Source: an uncultured Anaeromassilibacillus sp. (lineage in GTDB: Bacteria > Bacillota > Clostridia > Oscillospirales > Acutalibacteraceae). From it: a stretch of DNA of 6,465 bases. The stretch is taken from the NCBI GenBank assembly GCA_945988865.1, contig CAMFTQ010000039.1:1-6465 (forward strand), read 5' to 3'. Below are positions 1-4,824 of the stretch, piece by piece. Both the position numbers and the translations under genes were made by a program. Numbering within the stretch: position 1 is the first letter of the stretch; each line of letters opens with the position of its first letter. The notes beneath the pieces are model-generated. The model was not told the DNA's origin. It did not search any database and was given only the letters and a program-made list of their open reading frames with translations.

Positions 1-1
1 T

Positions 2-35
2 AAAAACAAAAGCTGTAGTTTTCACCACAGCTTTT
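2..35 (-). terminator. Intrinsic terminator of the NlpC/P60 gene
   Basis: Read on the minus strand, positions 35-24 and 19-8 pair into a 12-base stem. It has nine perfect pairs (AAAAGCTGT with ACAGCTTTT), then a G-U, a G-C and a U-A pair, closed by a GAAA tetraloop. GTTTTTA follows at 7-1. The G-U pair and GNRA loop form only in the minus-strand transcript, so the orientation matches the gene that stops at 49, 14 bases upstream. The U-tract is short (five) and interrupted by one G. Confidence 0.8.
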
Positions 36-48
36 CTTTATGTATTGA

Positions 49-1644
49 TTAGATATATCTTTTTTCCTGCTCTCTTGCAATTCTTGCTTCTTTTCTTTGA
101 ATGTACTTGCGTTCTCTTCTGTAAACGCCTAAGAAAGCTACACCGATAAGCGCAACGCCTAAGAGCGTAAGAATTACAATGCCGAATGAACCCTCTGTTT
201 TGCTTGCCGGTACTGTTTTCGGCTTTACTCCGTCAAGTGCCTTGCTTGCAAGATTGTTCGTTTTTAAAACTGTATCCTTAGAAACCTCTGCGCCCTTTTC
301 AAGAGGAGCGGGTGTTACTGTTGCTACGATTTCTGCATCTGTCGGAACTGTAGCCAAAAGGCTCGGCTCTGTTTCCTCTTCTGTTTGTGCTTCTGTTTCT
401 TCCTCAGCCTGTGCGTCTGCCGATACGGCATCACCGCTTCTTAAAAGTGCGATTGTTGCTTCGTCTGCAATACCTGTTACCTCAAGTCCGTTAGCCGACT
501 GGAAGTCCTTTACCGCCTGCTCTGTAACCTCGCCGAATATGCCGATTATATCGCCGTCATAATAGCCAAGCTCATAGAGATTGTACTGAATTTCGCCTAC
601 TACATCGCCCTCGTCACCGATTTGGTATGATGACTTTTCTTCTTTTGGAGCTGTTGTTTCTTCTGTTTCTGGCTCTGTTGGGGTTTCGGTTTCAGGCTCT
701 GTTTCTTCCTGCGGAGCATAAGGCGCATCTTCTGAGAAAAGTATCTCCATATCAGTACCTGCTACTCCGTCAACAGATACTCCCGCAGCCCTTTGGAATG
801 CTATGTAAGCCTCTTCTGTGCTGTCGTCAAAGTAACCGCTTATCTCGCCGTTATAGTAGCCAAGCTCTGAAAGTCTTTCCTGAATTTGCGTTACCTTGTC
901 GCCGCTGTCGCCGTTTCTGTAGTACTCCTGCTGTGGCTCTTGCTTTTCTTCCTCGGCAGGCTTTTGCTCCGGTTTATTTTCTTCTTGCGAAGAATTATTG
1001 CTTGACTGTGAATTGTTATTGCTCGGCCTATCGGCTACACTGCCCATATCACCCGGTGCTTTGTCCGAAGCGCCGTCAGAGCCGAAGCTGTAGGTTACGC
1101 CGTCAATAGTTCTTTCTGTATCAGTAACATATTCGCCGTTTTCGTAGTAAAAGTACTGACCGCCGAACTCCTCCCAGCCTGTGTCGGGGTAAGAAACTCC
1201 GGAAACATAGAACCAGTTTGTCCAGCTTTTGCCGTACGCACTTTCGTAGCATACGCCGTAGTACTCGTTTCTTGCGTCAACAGCCATACCGCTGCCAACA
1301 TAAACACCAACGTGACCCGGCTGATAAAGTCCAAGACCGTGGATATTAGGAATACCGTTTGATACCGAGCCTGTGCAGGGTGACGCACCCATCATATCAC
1401 AGCGTGAGCCGCCTACACCGTTGTACGTCCAGATAAGTCCCGAGCAGTCAACAGCTCCGGGAGAAGTGCCGCCGTAAACGTATGCCCAGTTGCTGTAGTA
1501 GGCATTCAGCGCCCATTGAGCAAGCCCTGTACCGGTGCTTGAAGCGTGTGCAGTAATTGTGCCTGTTACGCACATACCGGCAAGAATTGCAACAATCATC
1601 AGAATCGAAACAATTCTTTTGATTTTAGCGATGCTTTTCACCAT
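49..1644 (-). CDS. Secreted NlpC/P60 cell-wall hydrolase with two peptidoglycan-binding domains and a C-terminal membrane anchor
   Basis: This 531-residue protein is a predicted peptidoglycan endopeptidase that acts outside the membrane. Residues 1-34 form a signal peptide (Lys/Arg-rich start, hydrophobic core 11-30, likely cut after AHA at 34). The NlpC/P60 domain (about 38-150) has the catalytic Cys67 in DCSG and His111 in GHVGVYVG. Asp123 lies where the third polar residue usually sits. Residues 157-193 (GWEEFGGQ..., then DGVTYSFGSDG) resemble two aromatic cell-wall-binding repeats. Two peptidoglycan-binding-1 domains follow at about 244-303 and 341-401, each with an LGYY(N/D)G motif and a following FQ. 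They are joined by Glu/Thr/Pro-rich linkers. A hydrophobic helix at 487-508 followed by a strongly basic tail suggests a membrane anchor; there is no LPXTG motif. The ATG at 1644 has AGGAGGT at 1654-1660, nine bases away. The gene has its own promoter and terminator. Enzyme class is confident; bond specificity (probably D,L-endopeptidase, as usual for the family) is inferred. Confidence 0.93.
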   Translation of the reverse strand: MVKSIAKIKRIVSILMIVAILAGMCVTGTITAHASSTGTGLAQWALNAYYSNWAYVYGGTSPGAVDCSGLIWTYNGVGGSRCDMMGASPCTGSVSNGIPNIHGLGLYQPGHVGVYVGSGMAVDARNEYYGVCYESAYGKSWTNWFYVSGVSYPDTGWEEFGGQYFYYENGEYVTDTERTIDGVTYSFGSDGASDKAPGDMGSVADRPSNNNSQSSNNSSQEENKPEQKPAEEEKQEPQQEYYRNGDSGDKVTQIQERLSELGYYNGEISGYFDDSTEEAYIAFQRAAGVSVDGVAGTDMEILFSEDAPYAPQEETEPETETPTEPETEETTAPKEEKSSYQIGDEGDVVGEIQYNLYELGYYDGDIIGIFGEVTEQAVKDFQSANGLEVTGIADEATIALLRSGDAVSADAQAEEETEAQTEEETEPSLLATVPTDAEIVATVTPAPLEKGAEVSKDTVLKTNNLASKALDGVKPKTVPASKTEGSFGIVILTLLGVALIGVAFLGVYRRERKYIQRKEARIAREQEKRYI

Positions 1645-1720
1645 TTTTATAATACCTCCTGAATTATTTTGTAATCAAAAACCCTAATTTACAGCAGTTT
1701 TTTAGTGATTTATTAAACTC

Positions 1721-1737
1721 TGTAACAAATTTGTAAT
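1721..1737 (+). promoter_or_regulatory. WalR-box-like direct repeat over the NlpC/P60 gene start site
   Basis: TGTAAC (1721-1726), five bases (AAATT), then TGTAAT (1732-1737). This fits exactly the WalR (YycF) box TGTWAH-N5-TGTWAH known from Bacillus and relatives, where WalR controls peptidoglycan hydrolase genes. It lies just downstream of the -10 box at 1744-1739, so it covers the expected transcription start. Bound protein there would be expected to repress. The gene class fits, but the surroundings are AT-rich and the motif is loose. Confidence 0.45.
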
Positions 1738-1738
1738 T

Positions 1739-1767
1739 ATTATATCACCAATAAAACAAAAAATCAA
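1739..1767 (-). promoter_or_regulatory. Sigma-A type promoter of the NlpC/P60 gene
   Basis: On the minus strand, TTGATT (1767-1762) is followed by a 17-base spacer and a perfect TATAAT (1744-1739). The -10 is extended by TGA (TGnTATAAT, 1747-1739). The start site should fall near 1732, giving a leader of roughly 85-90 bases before the ATG at 1644. Perfect -10, extended -10, ideal spacing and a four-of-six -35 make this the best-supported promoter in the window. Confidence 0.8.
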
Positions 1768-1849
1768 CCCTATATTTAGTAAAAAATAAAGTTTTTAAGC
1801 ACAATTCATAAAATGTTTACATTCTTTCAGTGCATTATAACGAATGTTT

Positions 1850-1865
1850 TGTAATTATTTGTAAT
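1850..1865 (+). promoter_or_regulatory. Second TGTAAT pair upstream of the NlpC/P60 promoter
   Basis: TGTAAT at 1850-1855 and again at 1860-1865, separated by four bases (TATT). The half-sites match the WalR consensus, but the spacer is one base shorter than the canonical five. The pair lies about 83 bases upstream of the -35 box. It may be an accessory site of the same regulator as the 1721-1737 repeat, or chance in AT-rich DNA. Confidence 0.22.
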
Positions 1866-1879
1866 AATTTAGTTTTCTG

Positions 1880-1908
1880 TAGGCTCCCCTTAGCAAGTGG
1901 AGGCTTTC
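1880..1908. repeat. Isolated hairpin relic related to the adjacent inverted-repeat element
   Basis: TAGGCTCCCCTTAGCAAG followed by TGGAGGCTTTC forms an imperfect hairpin. Its minus strand reads GAAAGCCTCC, then CTAAGGGGAGCCTAC. These match pieces of the element at 1948-2183: GAAAGCCTCC occurs at its left inner arm (1997-2006) and CTAAGGGGAGCCTAC at its right inner arm (2137-2151). It looks like a decayed or truncated copy of the same hairpin module. Confidence 0.6.
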
Positions 1909-1911
1909 AAA

Positions 1912-1943
1912 ATTATTCATCATTCATTATTCATCATTCATTA
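1912..1943. repeat. 14-base direct tandem repeat, 2.3 copies
   Basis: The unit ATTATTCATCATTC occurs twice without mismatch (1912-1925 and 1926-1939) and continues for four more bases (ATTA) before breaking. It sits between the hairpin relic and the left end of the inverted-repeat element. No reading frame or promoter uses it. It is probably a replication-slippage product. Confidence 0.85.
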
Positions 1944-1947
1944 ACCT

Positions 1948-2183
1948 AAATGGTTCTATTGTAAAAGTTGGGGTTTCTATTTATTTCGCTGATACAGAAA
2001 GCCTCCCCTGTGCAAGGGGAGGTGGCACGAAGTGCCGGAAGGGTTGTGAATAGTGAGCAAGACAGAACTTTCGCACAAAGCCTAAGTAAAAGTGCAAGAC
2101 AATCCCCTCAGTCGGCAAAGCCGACAGCTCCCCTTACTAAGGGGAGCCTACGCATAACCCCAAATTTTGAAAAAGAACCACTT
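1948..2183. mobile_element. MITE-like non-autonomous element with nested inverted repeats
   Basis: The outer arms 1948-1975 and 2156-2183 are inverted repeats with 23 of 28 positions matching; both share GGTTCT and end in TTGGGGTT. Inside lie inner arms (about 1998-2047 and 2099-2149) that are themselves imperfect inverted copies of each other. Each inner arm contains two hairpins. On the left, CCTCCCCT pairs with AGGGGAGG (2002-2022) and GGCAC with GTGCC (2024-2036). On the right, GTCGGC pairs with GCCGAC (2111-2125) and GCTCCCCTTA with TAAGGGGAGC (2127-2147). The centre (about 2048-2098) has no convincing coding sequence, so any movement would need a transposase in trans. No clear target duplication is visible; TAAA occurs at 1947-1950 and 2183-2186. 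The structure is certain; mobility is inferred. Confidence 0.68.
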
Positions 2184-2188
2184 AAATC

Positions 2189-2223
2189 AAAAAACCTCCG
2201 CCCGACTTTCGTCAGGGGAGGTT
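2189..2223 (-). terminator. Intrinsic terminator of the yfbR/LCP/membrane-protein gene run
   Basis: On the minus strand, AACCTCC, CC, U and GAC pair with GUC, G, GG and GGAGGUU, with one bulged C (opposite 2200) and one G-U pair, around a GAAA loop (2210-2207). Six U residues follow directly (2194-2189). It begins five bases after the stop codon at 2228. The G-U pair and GAAA loop exist only in the minus-strand RNA, fixing the orientation. It borders the right end of the inverted-repeat element and shares its CCTCC...GGGGAGG character. Confidence 0.88.
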
Positions 2224-2227
2224 ATCA

Positions 2228-2668
2228 TCATTTACTGTTTGTGTTATTCGGAATTATCCTGCTGAACACACCGAGCATTGATACGAAAAAGATTAAAAGA
2301 TACAAAAGAAGTGAAAGCATTGAGCCAAGTGCCAACGCTTCACCGCCTATCATAATGACAATAGCGCATACTCCGATACCCGAGCCTGCAATTCCTATTA
2401 TATTTTTGATGTTCCTCGTTTTGTCAAAGGATGCGGCAAAAAAGCCGATTATCGGTATAATCAGAAATACTACAGACGCAAGCCTGATAGCTATGGGCAT
2501 CTGATTTTCTGTGTTTCCGAAAAGAAGGTCAACACAGGTGAAGTATCTGTACTTGCCGTCAACCATTCCGCCGATATACGGAAGCGTGAGCAGAATAATC
2601 TCAAAAAGAAAAAGTATGCACTGGATTATTCTTATTCTTTTTATTGTTTTAGTTTCTTCTATAACCAT
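2228..2668 (-). CDS. Hypothetical four-helix membrane protein
   Basis: I do not recognise this 146-residue protein. It has four likely membrane helices: about 14-35, 59-81, 90-109 and 117-135. The N-terminus is short and charged (MVIEETKTIKRIR). A loop of about 24 residues between helices 1 and 2 contains VDGKYRYFTCVDLLFG. The tail is short and polar. No catalytic motif or transport signature is visible. The ATG at 2668 has GGAG at 2677-2680, eight bases away. Only 18 bases separate it from the stop of the LCP gene upstream, and a strong terminator follows at once, so it is the last gene of that transcript. Linkage to an LCP wall ligase hints at an envelope role, but this is inference from position only. 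Confidence 0.82.
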   Translation of the reverse strand: MVIEETKTIKRIRIIQCILFLFEIILLTLPYIGGMVDGKYRYFTCVDLLFGNTENQMPIAIRLASVVFLIIPIIGFFAASFDKTRNIKNIIGIAGSGIGVCAIVIMIGGEALALGSMLSLLLYLLIFFVSMLGVFSRIIPNNTNSK

Positions 2669-2686
2669 AATATATTCTCCGATTTA

Positions 2687-3865
2687 TTAAGCCGCCGTTG
2701 TGTCGGCAACTGAACCCGACAGCAGGTCGCCGTAGATAAACTGCGCTATGTTCGCCCTGCACATATCCCAGTCTGTTATCTCAAGAACAGAACCGAGGGA
2801 CGCATATCTTTCGTACTTCCAGAATACTCCGAGCTTATCAAGCGGAGTTGCCGAAAGCTCTTCAATATCATACTTAAGGTAGTTAAGCGCACCGCTTACC
2901 AGCAGTGTGATTTCTTCTTTTTTAAAGTTTGTTGTAACAAGCGGACCTACCTCGCCTACAATCTGAACAATCTGCGGTAACGATGCATTTTTGAAGCTTG
3001 AGAAGATGTTGTTGATGAGGTTTCTCTGACGTGCCGTTCTGTCGTGGTCGTCACCTGCTACTACAAATTCAGGATGCTCGTCCTCCTGATAGCCTCTGTT
3101 ACGAGCATACCACAGCGCCTGTCTGCCGTTGAGGTGGACAATTCCGGGTGGTGAAGTAATCTCATTTCTGGTATCTGTCTGATTGTTTATATACGACTGA
3201 AAGTTGATGTAATCAATTTCGTCCTGTGTAAGCTCAATATCAATACCGCCCAGAACATTTATAATTGAACGGAAGCTCTTGAAGTCAACAATTACGTAGC
3301 GGTCAATTTTTATGCCGAAGTTTGCTTCTATCGTCTGAATTGCAAGCTCTGCGCCGCCTAAGCTGTATGAAGCGTTGAGCTTTGCGTCATAGTAGCCGGG
3401 GATTGTAACCACAGTGTCACGCATAAAGGACGTGAGCTTGATTTTTTTGCTCTTTTTGTCTATAGAGGCTAAAATCATTGTGTCGCTTCTGCCGTACTTT
3501 TCTGTTCCGCCCGAGGCGCTGTCCTGTCCGAATATCATAATGTTAAGCACCTTTGGGTTGCTTAAAAGCTCGCCGTTGCCTATAGTGTTGCCGTTTAGTA
3601 TAAGCTCCGGCGGTGCTGTTGTTCCTTCATTTGATACAGGCTTTGTTTCATTTTTATTAGAGTTAAAATCGTCAAAGTTAAGCGAATCAAGCACAGAATA
3701 GTAGTAAATCAGTCCCACACCCGAAAAGAGCATTAAAACAGACAAAACTACAGACACAATTCTAAGCACTCTGCCCTTTTTCTTATAAACACGTGTTACC
3801 TGTGACGAAGAGCTGATGTCAACAAAATTTGTTTTTTGCGGTTTTCCGCTGCTTTTATTTGCCAC
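2687..3865 (-). CDS. LytR-CpsA-Psr (LCP) family cell-wall glycopolymer ligase
   Basis: LCP proteins transfer undecaprenyl-linked glycopolymers such as teichoic acids or capsule to peptidoglycan on the outer face of the membrane. This 392-residue protein has a basic cytoplasmic N-terminus (1-34), one membrane helix (about 35-58), an Asn/Thr-rich linker (60-105) and the LCP domain (about 106-290). Family motifs are present: Asp115 in FGQDS, Arg126 and Asp128 in GRSDTMIL, Arg149-Asp150 in SFMRDT, YARNR at 253-257, and Asp275-Arg276 with Arg279-Gln280 in DRTARQR. The stretch between YARNR and DRTARQR (258-274) is acidic and fairly long. A C-terminal region of about 100 residues follows. The start is GTG at 3865, chosen because AAGGTGG lies seven bases upstream and the protein then begins with a normal basic leader; no ATG fits. 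Which polymer it attaches cannot be told from sequence. Confidence 0.93.
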   Translation of the reverse strand: MANKSSGKPQKTNFVDISSSSQVTRVYKKKGRVLRIVSVVLSVLMLFSGVGLIYYYSVLDSLNFDDFNSNKNETKPVSNEGTTAPPELILNGNTIGNGELLSNPKVLNIMIFGQDSASGGTEKYGRSDTMILASIDKKSKKIKLTSFMRDTVVTIPGYYDAKLNASYSLGGAELAIQTIEANFGIKIDRYVIVDFKSFRSIINVLGGIDIELTQDEIDYINFQSYINNQTDTRNEITSPPGIVHLNGRQALWYARNRGYQEDEHPEFVVAGDDHDRTARQRNLINNIFSSFKNASLPQIVQIVGEVGPLVTTNFKKEEITLLVSGALNYLKYDIEELSATPLDKLGVFWKYERYASLGSVLEITDWDMCRANIAQFIYGDLLSGSVADTTAA

Positions 3866-3931
3866 AATACTCCACCTTTCAGTATATATAAGCTGTAAAG
3901 ACGCAACATCTCATCTTATTAACTTCTTATA

Positions 3932-3937
3932 ATTATA
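3932..3937 (-). promoter_or_regulatory. Possible -10 box of the LCP gene
   Basis: A perfect TATAAT on the minus strand lies 66 bases before the GTG start. The hexamer 17 bases further upstream (TTATAT, 3960-3955) is a poor -35 and there is no TGn extension, so this is tentative. I see no terminator between the yfbR stop (4020) and here, so the LCP gene may also be reached by read-through. Confidence 0.35.
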
Positions 3938-3951
3938 CTACATAATGCGCC

Positions 3952-3964
3952 TTGATATAATTCT
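3952..3964. repeat. 13-base motif shared with the yfbR upstream region (copy 1)
   Basis: TTGATATAATTCT is identical to 4671-4683. In both places CGAAAAT follows on the plus strand (3970-3976 and 4685-4691), after a gap of five bases here and one base there. Both copies lie upstream of minus-strand genes: this one 86 bases before the LCP start. On that strand it reads AGAATTATATCAA. Confidence 0.5.
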
Positions 3965-4019
3965 AATTACGAAAATTCGCTCTTTTTTGACGGATTTATT
4001 GAAAATTTTTACATTTTTT

Positions 4020-4613
4020 TCAAATAACAGAGCTTTGCTCGTCAAGCGTTAATGAAAATGACGGTATAAATTCCTGCATAAAGACCTGAGCCTCTTGCAA
4101 ATTCATATCGTCTATTGCTTTTTCTATCGACTTTTTGGCAGAGGTGAATTCGCTGTTGCCCATTTTGATTTCTTCAATACATTTTATAAGTGCAGACAGC
4201 TTGTCAGCAGCCTTTACAAATTGCCACAGCTCTTTGTCCTTTTCATCATAAATAAGAACAGCTCTGTAATCGTCCTGTAAATCATCGGGGAGCATCGACA
4301 GAAGCTTAAGCTGAGCCACCTGTTCAACCTCTTTGTAAGCTGAAACTATTGACGGGTTGTAATATTTCACAGGAGTAGGCATATCGCCTGTTATAATCTC
4401 GCTTGTATCGTGATATACGGCTAAAAGCATAGCTCGTTCTGCGTTTAAGTCGCCGCCGAAGCGTCTGTTGTGAATTAAAACAAGTGCGTGAGCTATCATC
4501 GCCGTCTGAAGGCTATGCTCGCTTATATTTTCCTTTGTGGTATTATTCATCAGTCCCCAGCGGTTTATGTACTTCATTCGTGAGAGCATCGCAAAAAAAT
4601 GGCTTGTTTTCAT
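4020..4613 (-). CDS. yfbR: 5'-deoxynucleotidase, YfbR-type HD phosphohydrolase
   Basis: YfbR removes the 5' phosphate from deoxynucleoside monophosphates in the cytoplasm and serves dNTP balance and salvage. The 197 residues match the E. coli protein (about 199 residues) closely along the whole length, from the start (K.SHFFA.LSR.K.INRW) to PSF.L.LDE near the end. Metal-binding and catalytic residues are all present: His33 in SEHSLQ, His68-Asp69 in YHD, Glu72, and Asp137 in KAADKLSA. The substrate-pocket residues Arg18-Trp19 and the loop TGDMPTPVKYYN (75-86) are also kept. The ATG at 4613 has AAGGA at 4627-4631, a rather long 13 bases away, but the N-terminal match to E. coli supports this start. 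It is the first of three minus-strand genes; 154 bases separate it from the LCP start. No terminator is visible after its stop. Confidence 0.95.
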   Translation of the reverse strand: MKTSHFFAMLSRMKYINRWGLMNNTTKENISEHSLQTAMIAHALVLIHNRRFGGDLNAERAMLLAVYHDTSEIITGDMPTPVKYYNPSIVSAYKEVEQVAQLKLLSMLPDDLQDDYRAVLIYDEKDKELWQFVKAADKLSALIKCIEEIKMGNSEFTSAKKSIEKAIDDMNLQEAQVFMQEFIPSFSLTLDEQSSVI

Positions 4614-4670
4614 ACTTTTTTCACTTTCCTTATCATTTTGGTGTAATACTTATCTAATAAAAAGCAGAAA

Positions 4671-4683
4671 TTGATATAATTCT
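4671..4683. repeat. 13-base motif shared with the LCP upstream region (copy 2)
   Basis: TTGATATAATTCT, identical to 3952-3964, with CGAAAAT just beyond (4685-4691). It lies 57 bases before the yfbR start. On the plus strand it contains TGATATAAT, an extended -10 look-alike, but no -35 accompanies it and a better plus-strand promoter exists at 4736. Confidence 0.5.
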
Positions 4684-4709
4684 GCGAAAATCAGATGAAT
4701 TTTCTTAAT

Positions 4710-4715
4710 ATTATA
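4710..4715 (-). promoter_or_regulatory. Possible -10 box of yfbR
   Basis: A perfect TATAAT on the minus strand lies 96 bases before the yfbR ATG. The hexamer at the expected -35 position (GCACAA, 4738-4733) is poor, so support rests on the -10 alone. If it is real, the yfbR and dipeptidase promoters overlap back to back across 4710-4744, and the 13-base motif at 4671-4683 lies in the yfbR leader. Confidence 0.35.
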
Positions 4716-4735
4716 GTGCAATCATGAAATGTTTG

Positions 4736-4744
4736 TGCTATAAT
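4736..4744 (+). promoter_or_regulatory. Extended -10 promoter of the dipeptidase gene
   Basis: TGCTATAAT is a perfect extended -10 (TGnTATAAT). The -35 position 17 bases upstream (GTGCAA, 4716-4721) matches only half of the consensus, as is common for extended -10 promoters. The expected start near 4751 gives a leader of about 74 bases, beginning at the left edge of the palindrome centred on 4760. Confidence 0.65.
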
Positions 4745-4775
4745 AAAATACGATAGTATTATACTATATTATTTT
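4745..4775. promoter_or_regulatory. AT-rich palindrome at the start site of the dipeptidase promoter, operator-like
   Basis: The core ATAGTAT-T-ATACTAT (4753-4767) is a perfect 15-base palindrome. After two mismatched positions on each side, AAAATA (4745-4750) and TATTTT (4770-4775) continue the symmetry, so 13 of 15 arm positions match about the centre at 4760. It begins directly after the -10 box and covers the expected start site, the usual place for a repressor operator. I cannot name a regulator. As RNA it would be a weak all-A/U-rich hairpin without a U-tract suited to termination. Confidence 0.5.
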
Positions 4776-4824
4776 CTAAGCGTAAAGCATATATTTTTGT
4801 AATTTGGTTTTATGAGGTGTTTTT

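Noticed and set aside
480..500. Sortase-type LPXTG anchor in the NlpC/P60 protein
   Set aside because: A hydrophobic helix and basic tail are present at protein residues 487-531, but the sequence before them (KTVPASKTEGS) has no LPXTG or close variant. (The interval given is a rough marker in residue numbering; in the DNA it corresponds to about 145-207.)
627..1109. Plus-strand open frame of 160 codons opposite the NlpC/P60 gene
   Set aside because: Its Leu/Arg/Gln-rich translation is the antisense of the Glu/Pro/Thr linkers and binding domains. It has no promoter or ribosome site and no recognisable domain.
1095..1388. Minus-strand frame of 97 codons inside the NlpC/P60 gene
   Set aside because: It lies in another frame across the catalytic domain, whose motifs (DCSG, GHVGVYVG) are read correctly in the main frame. 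It is a shadow.
1880..2223. CRISPR array or riboswitch as an explanation for the repeated hairpins
   Set aside because: There are no regularly spaced direct repeats with unique spacers. The hairpins are inverted copies within one element, and no leader structure is joined to a gene start.
1968..2504. Long plus-strand open frame of 178 codons
   Set aside because: It runs through the inverted-repeat element and then antisense to the four-helix membrane protein gene. It has no ribosome site and its translation looks like low-complexity antisense sequence.
3987..4015. Plus-strand promoter look-alike, TTGACG with TACATT 17 bases later
   Set aside because: No plus-strand gene lies downstream; it would transcribe antisense into yfbR. 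The -10 matches only four of six positions.
4642..4658. TGTAAT-N5-TCTAAT in the yfbR leader, one mismatch from a WalR box
   Set aside because: It breaks the consensus at an invariant G, the gene is a nucleotide salvage enzyme, and TGTAAT is frequent in the AT-rich intergenic DNA here.
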